Below, one piece after another: positions 59,023 to 64,000 of a stretch of DNA of 64,000 nt (its first letter is position 1; each line of letters opens with the position of its first letter). The notes beneath the pieces were generated by a model. That model saw only the letters and a list, made by a program, of their open reading frames with translations, had not been told where the DNA came from and made no database searches. The stretch is taken from contig JBGVCU010000057.1 in assembly GCA_045119035.1 (NCBI GenBank), positions 102,229 through 166,228 of the forward strand. Reading direction: 5' to 3'. A program made the position numbers and the translations under genes. This stretch comes from CAYVQA01 sp045119035 (GTDB lineage: Bacteria > Bacillota_I > Bacilli_A > ML615J-28 > CAG-313).

Positions 59023-59250
59023 ATGAATATTTTACAACGTATTGCGCTTGCATTAGTAATTGTAGGAGCTCTAAATTGGGGATTAATCGGTTTATTTGAT
59101 TTCAATTTAGTAGGTTTCTTATTTGATGGAATTAGTGTAATGATTTCTAAAATCATTTATGTTTTAGTAGGTGTTGCTGGATTAGTAAGCATTATTACAT
59201 TGTTTATGCCAAGTGTTGAAGAACATTATCATACAGTAAATCACGCATAA
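59023..59250 (+). CDS. DUF378 membrane protein
   Basis: 75 residues with two membrane helices (about 7-28 and 44-64) and the DUF378 mark ALNWGLIGLFDFNLV. The family is widespread in Firmicutes and Proteobacteria and has no known function. GGAGGATAT precedes the ATG. The His-containing tail (EEHYHTVNHA) is variable in the family. Confidence 0.88.
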   Translation: MNILQRIALALVIVGALNWGLIGLFDFNLVGFLFDGISVMISKIIYVLVGVAGLVSIITLFMPSVEEHYHTVNHA

Positions 59251-59273
59251 TTTGTAAATGCTACTATAGTCCG

Positions 59274-59302
59274 TTGAGTTTAATTTTAATTTGTTGTATA
59301 CT
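59274..59302 (+). promoter_or_regulatory. Promoter of the XRE regulator gene
   Basis: TTGAGT (59274-59279), a 17-base spacer and TATACT (59297-59302). Confidence 0.7.
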
Positions 59303-59336
59303 TTAGGCAACTAAAATTCTAAAGGAGAAAATTGCT

Positions 59337-59582
59337 ATGGATACATCAACAAATGTAAAAGAAACTCCAACAATTACAGTCCTAATCGGTAAAAGAATCA
59401 AAAAGCTTCGTCAAGAAAATAAGATGTCACAAGAACAACTTGCACTAGAAGCTGGTATTGATCGTAGCTATGTTGGACAAATTGAAAGATTTGAAAAGAA
59501 CGTAACTGTAGTAACTCTTCAAAAAATAGCAAAATCATTAGGACTTACTTTAAATGAATTTTTAGATTTCGATAAAGAATAA
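59337..59582 (+). CDS. XRE-family helix-turn-helix regulator
   Basis: 81 residues. A single HTH_3 domain (KRIKKLRQENKMSQEQLALE...IDRSYVGQIERFEKN) and no effector domain. The form resembles control proteins of restriction-modification systems and small phage-type repressors, but no restriction genes lie nearby. AAAGGAG precedes the ATG. It could regulate neighbouring genes or itself. Confidence 0.88.
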   Translation: MDTSTNVKETPTITVLIGKRIKKLRQENKMSQEQLALEAGIDRSYVGQIERFEKNVTVVTLQKIAKSLGLTLNEFLDFDKE

Positions 59583-59618
59583 TAGATGCTTAAAATTGTG
59601 TCTATTATTTTTTTATTT
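59578..59618 (+). terminator. Terminator of the XRE regulator gene
   Basis: The short stem TAATAGA/TCTATTA is followed by TTTTTTTATTTTT directly after the stop codon. Confidence 0.65.
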
Positions 59619-59629
59619 TTAATATAAAA

Positions 59630-59653
59630 AAAGTTCTTCTTTAAAGAAGAACT
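59630..59653. terminator. Perfect palindrome, likely terminator
   Basis: AGTTCTTCTTTAAAGAAGAACT with an A-run on the left. Read on the minus strand it is followed by TTTTTTTAT and would end the fic transcript coming from 60612. Confidence 0.7.
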
Positions 59654-59715
59654 ATAGATTTCAAAAAATGAGTCTTTTTTGTAGTAATAACCAATTTTAG
59701 CAACTGAATAAAAAA

Positions 59716-60612
59716 TTACTTATCGTAATCAATTCTAAAGTAATCAAGATACACTTTAAATTGATCTTGAGCAGTAAGACACGTATCAATCAAGTATCCT
59801 TTTTCTTGTTTCCATTCTTTTAACCCTCTATAATAGAACATCTTTAGTTTTTCATCTATTATAAAAGGAACTATATTATATTTAAGACATTCCTTAAACA
59901 TTAAAAGTCTGCCTACCCTTCCATTACCATCTTGAAAAGGATGGATAGATTCAAATCTATAATGAAACTCGATTATATCATTTAATGTTTTATTTTTAAT
60001 ATTATTATACCATTTTATTAAAGATTTAACTTCATCTTCAACTTTTTCTGGACTTGTTGTGACTCTTCCACCCACTTCATTTGGAAGTTTTTTATAATCA
60101 CCTACAACGAACCAATTTTTTCTACTATCAGTTGTTCCGTTTTTTAAAATTAAGTGTAATTGTTTTATTAAATTTTCAGTAACATTAAGTTTAGCTTTAT
60201 CTATGATTAAATCTATACACCTAAAGTGATTAGCAGTTTCAACAATATCATCAACATTAATAACTTCATCAGTTAAACCTATTGTATTAGTTTCATATAT
60301 GTATCTAGTTTGATCATGTGTAAGACGACTTCCTTCTATATGGTTAGAGTTATATGTCAGTTCTATTTGAACCTTGTGATATATTCCGCCTTTAAGTTTA
60401 GATTCTTTTTCTAATTTTAAAATATCAAGTAATGTTTTTTTACTGTCACTAATTCTTGCTTTTCTATCAGGTTTAACTGCATCGCTAGGTATCATCCAAG
60501 TTTTACCAACAAGATAAGCACCAGGGATTCTTCCTTCTGCACAATAATTTCTAACACTTCGCTCTGACAGATTCCATAGTTTTGCTATTTCAGATACGCT
60601 TAAAAAATTCAT
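59716..60612 (-). CDS. Fic-domain protein with N-terminal helix-turn-helix
   Basis: 298 residues. Residues 1-50 form a MerR/excisionase-type HTH (SVSEIAKLWNLSERSVRNYC). The Fic domain motif is complete: HPFQDGNGRVGR (224-235), so it can transfer AMP or a related group from a nucleotide to a hydroxyl on a target protein. A self-inhibiting helix motif S-x-x-x-E-G (Ser89-Glu93-Gly94) lies before it, as in class II Fic proteins. Its promoter carries a 13-bp inverted repeat, which suggests that the HTH represses its own gene. The target is unknown. Confidence 0.9.
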   Translation of the reverse strand: MNFLSVSEIAKLWNLSERSVRNYCAEGRIPGAYLVGKTWMIPSDAVKPDRKARISDSKKTLLDILKLEKESKLKGGIYHKVQIELTYNSNHIEGSRLTHDQTRYIYETNTIGLTDEVINVDDIVETANHFRCIDLIIDKAKLNVTENLIKQLHLILKNGTTDSRKNWFVVGDYKKLPNEVGGRVTTSPEKVEDEVKSLIKWYNNIKNKTLNDIIEFHYRFESIHPFQDGNGRVGRLLMFKECLKYNIVPFIIDEKLKMFYYRGLKEWKQEKGYLIDTCLTAQDQFKVYLDYFRIDYDK

Positions 60613-60634
60613 AATAACACCTCAAGTTACTATT

Positions 60635-60701
60635 ATTATATCATATTATCGGCAAAATATCAAGCAATTAAATGCGTTATTCTAAAATTATTTTGCCGAT
60701 A
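60635..60701 (-). promoter_or_regulatory. Promoter and operator of the first fic gene
   Basis: Minus strand TTGATA (60663-60658), a 17-base spacer and TATAAT (60640-60635). The inverted repeat TATCGGCAAAATA (60647-60659) / TATTTTGCCGATA (60689-60701) has one arm inside the spacer, between the promoter boxes, and one upstream of the -35. Binding there would block RNA polymerase. Confidence 0.75.
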
Positions 60702-60876
60702 TAGGAAGTTTCACAATTAAAGATAAATTATAATCTTGCGATGCTTACTTTGTCATTACTAATCAATGTTACTCTTTTTTACTTGAAAACATAAGAATTT
60801 ATCTATTTGATTAGTGCTTATACAATATTATGTTTTTTACTTATGTAAATGATATTACCACTATATCTATGACGCG

Positions 60877-60912
60877 AAAAAAGGAACCAGGATGATTTGC
60901 TCTGGTTCCTAT
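60877..60912 (-). terminator. Terminator of the second fic gene
   Basis: Minus strand: AGGAACCAG...CTGGTTCCT with a short loop and one unpaired base, followed by TTTTTT. Confidence 0.85.
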
Positions 60913-60928
60913 AATTTTTCTATGATAT

Positions 60929-61975
60929 TTATTTGATTCTAAAATAGTAAATATTTTTCCCTTGACCTGCTCTATTAATTTCACCTAAAGCTATAAGTTT
61001 TCGTAAAGCCCCTTCAATTGAGCTAATGCTTAAAGAAGGACATAATTCTTTTATTTCTTGTTTTGTAAATTTTCCAATTTTAATATAAGTTGATTCTCTG
61101 ACTATTTCCAATGCAGATTTTTTAGTTTCAATTAAATTAAATCTTTCTTCAAAATCTTTATATGCGGATAGAATAGTTCCTAATATATATTTAATAAATG
61201 GAACTTTATTATCCTTACCATCATGCCAATTATGTTGTGAATCATTTAATGAAGCATAGTATAGATCTTTATTTTTTGCAATTTTTGCTTCTAGTGAAAT
61301 ATACTTACCAACATAAAATCCACATCTATATAATAATAATGTTGTAAGTAATCTACTCATTCTACCGTTTCCATCATTAAATGGATGAATACATAAAAAA
61401 TCATGAATAAATGTTGGAATAGCAATTAACGGCTCTACTTCCATATTTCCAATTATTCTATTATATTCATTGCAAATATTTTCAAGTGCAATAGGTGTAT
61501 CAGTAGGATTAAGTGGTGTAAACAAAGTTTCTACATGTCCATCTGGATATGTTACACTAATATAGTTTTGAACTGTTTTGGTTTTTCCTGCAATAGGATT
61601 ATTCATGTGACTATATAGTATTTTGTGTAGTTGTATTATGTAATTCTTTGTAATTGGAATTGCATCGAAACTGTCATGAATAATATTTAGTACATCTCTA
61701 TATCCTGCTATTTCTTGTTCATTTCTGTTCTTTGGAGTTGTCTTTTCAGTAACTAGTTGTTTTATTCTTGTATTAGTAGTAACAATACCTTCAATAGCAT
61801 TTGATGCTTCAGTACTTTGTATTTTAGCTATTTCAACAAGTTTTTCTAATTGTTCAGGTCTTTGCTTTAAATACATTTCTTGTTTTCCTGCTTCTTTATA
61901 TATCGCAGCAATTAAAGAAAGTATTTCTGAATCCCATTTTTCTTCTTTAATTTTAGAATAATTAAAAGTTCTCAT
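60929..61975 (-). CDS. Fic-domain protein with C-terminal winged helix
   Basis: 348 residues. The N-terminal region carries the self-inhibiting motif SNAIEG (Ser58-Glu62-Gly63). The Fic motif HPFNDGNGRMSR (197-208) is complete, so AMP transfer is expected. A C-terminal winged-helix domain (about 290-345) is common in this Fic subgroup. I choose ATG 61975 because GGAGAG stands 8 bases upstream; the TTG 61990 would lie inside that ribosome site. Its promoter carries an 11-bp inverted repeat. The build is opposite to the first Fic protein (DNA-binding domain at the other end). Confidence 0.9.
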   Translation of the reverse strand: MRTFNYSKIKEEKWDSEILSLIAAIYKEAGKQEMYLKQRPEQLEKLVEIAKIQSTEASNAIEGIVTTNTRIKQLVTEKTTPKNRNEQEIAGYRDVLNIIHDSFDAIPITKNYIIQLHKILYSHMNNPIAGKTKTVQNYISVTYPDGHVETLFTPLNPTDTPIALENICNEYNRIIGNMEVEPLIAIPTFIHDFLCIHPFNDGNGRMSRLLTTLLLYRCGFYVGKYISLEAKIAKNKDLYYASLNDSQHNWHDGKDNKVPFIKYILGTILSAYKDFEERFNLIETKKSALEIVRESTYIKIGKFTKQEIKELCPSLSISSIEGALRKLIALGEINRAGQGKNIYYFRIK

Positions 61976-61991
61976 AGGCTTACTCTCCAAT

Positions 61992-62032
61992 CTATTCCCT
62001 TAAATTATAGCACAAAATAAGGGAATAGTCAA
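61992..62032 (-). promoter_or_regulatory. Promoter and operator of the second fic gene
   Basis: Minus strand TTGACT (62032-62027), a 17-base spacer and TATAAT (62009-62004). The inverted repeat CTATTCCCTTA (61992-62002) / TAAGGGAATAG (62018-62028) has one arm between the boxes and one just after the -10, so a bound protein would cover the core promoter. Confidence 0.78.
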
Positions 62033-62122
62033 TTAATTAAGGTTATTTTTTCTATTATTATATTTCATATAAAATTAAATATACATCTTCAAAAAATTAT
62101 ATTTAGATATCATCATGATATA

Positions 62123-62620
62123 TTACATTCTTTTTTTAATTTCTTCTATATATTTATCTTTATGTATCCATATTTTAACTTCTTCAATATCAACTGTATA
62201 ACCATTAGATAAATAGTTTAATATTCCTTCTACATATAAGACTTCTGGATTTTGTTTTAAAGCTTCTTCAAAGTCAAAATTCATTCTATTACTAATACCT
62301 TCCACGATTCCTTTATAGAAATCACTTTTTTCTCCAAATGATTCTTTTACTTTTTCTAAATATTTAAAACCATCTACTATTGATTCAACTTTTATTACTC
62401 TTCTTTGCTTATTTATAATAATCCCTCCATTTAAAAGTGTATCTACAGTAGTATCTAATTCATCACATAATGATAATAAAATACTTGTGTCAGGCAAAGT
62501 CTCTCCGGTCTCCCATTTTGATACTGACTGAAATGATATATTAAGTTTTTCAGCTAATTGTGATTGAGTCAATCCCTTTTCTTTTCTTAATTTTTTAATA
62601 AACTGACCTATTTTGTTCAT
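62123..62620 (-). CDS. XRE-family helix-turn-helix regulator
   Basis: 165 residues. The N-terminal HTH_3 domain (GQFIKKLRKEKGLTQSQLAE...ISFQSVSKWETGETLPD) is followed by about 90 residues of helical sequence without a known domain. This subgroup is common in Firmicutes as stand-alone regulators. AAGGAG precedes the ATG. It could control the neighbouring membrane protein or the fic genes, but nothing in the sequence links them. Confidence 0.85.
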   Translation of the reverse strand: MNKIGQFIKKLRKEKGLTQSQLAEKLNISFQSVSKWETGETLPDTSILLSLCDELDTTVDTLLNGGIIINKQRRVIKVESIVDGFKYLEKVKESFGEKSDFYKGIVEGISNRMNFDFEEALKQNPEVLYVEGILNYLSNGYTVDIEEVKIWIHKDKYIEEIKKRM

Positions 62621-63000
62621 ATTATCTCCTTTTACTCAAATAATTCGTAGCTACATTAAAATTATATCAAAAAAATTTTAATTGGACAATAACTAGAATT
62701 TATAAATTATTCTAGTGCAAGTTGAATTCGTATATTCAAATTCATTGAACACAAACATTCGAATCCCATAAGTTAATGGTTTGAGTCCGTGGTCAGTCTC
62801 CTATAGTTTTTAAATCTAAATGTTTCATATAAGTATAAAAAATAGATCCTCTTTTCAGAAGACCTACAGATTTCAGAAAATGGCATCGTTACACAATTTT
62901 AATACAAATGCATACCCTTAGCCTTGTAATCGTTAAATAGTAGGGGTAATCGTTAAATTGTTAACTTTTGCATACCCCTTCAACTGTTCGAAATAGAGAA
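62621..63000. other. Intergenic with dispersed short repeats
   Basis: Gene-free stretch. It holds one copy of the 51-base repeat shared with 63710 (62887-62937), further GCATACCC and AATCGTTAAA copies, and a stretch (62838-62882, ...AGAAGACCTACAGATTTCAGAAAATGG) resembling 59640-59675. I find no gene in it. Confidence 0.7.
62887..62937. repeat. Dispersed repeat copy A (about 51 bp)
   Basis: Begins CGTTACACAATTTTAATACA and ends TAATCGTTAAA. Nearly identical to 63710-63760. Confidence 0.85.
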
Positions 63001-63387
63001 TTAATAATTTCTTTTACTATGAACCCATGATAAAGAAGAAAAAGCTAAACAAGCAAGTATTACAGAAACTAAATTTTGTATATCATTTATTAAACCTAAA
63101 ATCGTGAATAAAACAGCAGCAATACTAGAAACAATAGTCGCAAGAACCTCAAAAAAATCTAAGAATTTTTTGGGGCATAGAGGGTTCTTAATTTGAATGT
63201 AAATAACAAAGAATACTCCAAAATAACAAAATACAGATATGATTGGTACCATAATTGCATAAGTGTTTCTTTCCTCTCCTGTGCTAAATAATATAAGTAA
63301 AATATATATTAACAAGGCAATAATTATTGGAATAAATATAGTTGCTTTTCTATTATTAAAAATTTTATCAAGAAATTCTCTCATCAT
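63001..63387 (-). CDS. Small multi-pass membrane protein, function unknown
   Basis: 128 residues with about four membrane helices (roughly 16-33, 43-62, 82-102, 105-119) and a basic end (HSKRNY). AAGGAGATAT precedes the ATG pair at 63387/63384. No family is recognised. It stands alone between repeat-rich stretches, which is typical of accessory cargo genes. Confidence 0.65.
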   Translation of the reverse strand: MMREFLDKIFNNRKATIFIPIIIALLIYILLILFSTGEERNTYAIMVPIISVFCYFGVFFVIYIQIKNPLCPKKFLDFFEVLATIVSSIAAVLFTILGLINDIQNLVSVILACLAFSSLSWVHSKRNY

Positions 63388-63897
63388 TATATCTCCTTAT
63401 ATAATTTAATCTAATCGATAAAATTTTGATTTCCCTACTTACATATATTATATCATAAATTCTAAATTATTTTCTATAATTAATAAATCATTAAATTATT
63501 AAAAATGCATACCCTTAATAAAATTTTGCATACCCTAGAAGGATAATCGTTAAAAAGTTGATATCAACATTACACAATTTTGATACAATTTTCTTTATTG
63601 TCTATCATAAATTATCAAATTTTAATTATACGGTGAGGATTGTACCCTAGCAAAATAAAGAAAAAAGCCGATACTTTATTGTATCGACTATCATTAACTT
63701 AAATGGAAACGTTACACAATTTTTATACAATTGCATACCCTAAGCCTTGTAATCGTTAAAAAATTAAATATTTTGCATACCCCTATATCGGAATTTGAAT
63801 ACCCTAGAGGTATTTTGCATCTCCCTATTTCTGAACGATAAATAGGAATTTGACTACATCTATAAATGTCAAGTTAAATATCCTCAATTTTGTTCAT
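63388..63897. other. Intergenic with repeats and the end of an IS21-like element
   Basis: Holds several copies of GCATACCC and AATCGTTAAA (63507-63555, 63710-63780), a partial third repeat copy (63570-63590), a hairpin at 63668-63688, and from about 63868 the terminal repeats of the IS21-like element. No other gene is seen. Confidence 0.7.
63710..63760. repeat. Dispersed repeat copy B (about 51 bp)
   Basis: Begins CGTTACACAATTTTTATACA and ends TAATCGTTAAA; differs from copy A at only a few positions. Confidence 0.85.
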
Positions 63898-64000
63898 TTA
63901 ACTATCCTCAGTTTGTAAAGGTTTAATTTTATCTTTTATTCTATATGATTGACCAGTTATATTAAATAAATATGAGTAATGTAATATTCTATCTAAAATA
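63868..64000. mobile_element. End of an IS21-family insertion sequence
   Basis: From 63868 inward the sequence starts TGTCAAG and has two copies of TTAA(A/C)TATCCTCA (about 63874-63886 and 63898-63910). Repeated motifs near a TG-starting end are usual for IS21 elements. The istB 3' end follows, so the element extends past the window edge. Confidence 0.7.
63898..63999 (-). CDS. istB: IstB-like ATPase, C-terminal fragment (partial)
   Basis: The last 33 codons of a gene that continues beyond the right edge. They read ILDRILHYSYLFNITGQSYR and on to a TAA, matching the C-terminal end of IstB (LDRLLH...I...G.SYR), the helper ATPase that guides the IS21 transposase to its target. It is too short to judge whether the gene is intact. 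Confidence 0.7.
   Translation of the reverse strand: MLDRILHYSYLFNITGQSYRIKDKIKPLQTEDS

Larger units (their letters stand above)
60613..60928. other. Intergenic: fic operator/promoter, plain AT-rich DNA, terminator
   Basis: The left end holds the promoter and inverted repeat of the first fic gene. Bases 60705-60870 show nothing I recognise. The right end holds the terminator of the second fic gene. Confidence 0.7.

Noticed and set aside
59716..61990. Classical Fic toxin with a separate antitoxin gene
   Set aside because: Both proteins carry their own inhibitory S-x-x-x-E-G motif, and no small antitoxin gene overlaps them.
62760..62810. tRNA-like T-loop fragments (TTCGAATCC, GGTTTGAGTCC)
   Set aside because: No acceptor stem, D-arm or anticodon arm can be placed around them, so I do not call a tRNA.

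Overview
The window is AT-rich (roughly 30% GC by eye) and gene-dense, with strong AGGAGG-type ribosome binding sites. It carries Gram-positive markers: an Opp ABC transporter, many lipoproteins plus Lgt, WhiA, a CwlD-type amidase and PcrA. This points to a low-GC Firmicute/Mollicutes-like member of the Bacilli, probably an uncultured host-associated lineage. Tryptophan is read from TGG, and every gene whose stop I checked ends in TAA or TAG, none in TGA. The species cannot be named from the sequence alone.

Layout. 1-3966: the 3' part of an oligopeptide ABC importer operon (oppB end, oppC, oppD, oppF) and a small membrane protein. 3983-24790: five consecutive same-strand genes for very large exported proteins: a 2502-residue subtilase with Ig-like and leucine-rich repeats, then four lipoproteins with Ig-like, Cys/His-repeat and InlB-type modules. 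24824-26387: an ISL3-family insertion sequence with doubled terminal repeats. 26608-31959: another Cys/His-module lipoprotein, a CPBP protease, an esterase-like protein and a further secreted modular protein. 32101-35773: an apparent operon with an NFU-type Fe-S protein, an S1-domain protein, an amidase, and tsaE-tsaB-rimI-tsaD for tRNA t6A synthesis. 35774-36680: two tandem copies of what looks like an undescribed type I toxin-antitoxin locus. 36876-38120: a thioredoxin-fold protein and a lipoprotein. 38316-43125: a GroEL without GroES and three poorly known genes. 43127-55285: housekeeping genes glnS, pcrA, ligA, uvrA, lgt, a HAD phosphatase, a trxB-like gene and whiA. 55365-59582: a beta-helix lipoprotein, a LolA-like lipoprotein on the other strand, a DUF378 protein and an XRE regulator. 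59716-64000: an accessory region, all minus strand, with two Fic proteins whose promoters carry embedded inverted repeats, an XRE regulator, a small membrane protein, dispersed short repeats, and the end of an IS21-type element (partial istB).

How the parts fit. A surface protease next to a peptide importer suggests extracellular protein breakdown followed by peptide uptake. The large lipoproteins share modules (Ig-like, H/C-x-x-C repeats, a C-terminal beta-sandwich) and would be lipidated by the Lgt encoded here. The best candidate for a new system is the tandem pair at 35.8-36.7 kb. Each copy has a conserved 29-residue hydrophobic Lys-tailed peptide behind an 8-9 codon leader ORF, a convergent antisense RNA of about 113 nt with its own promoter and terminator, and a 15-nt repeat able to pair the two ends of the toxin mRNA.
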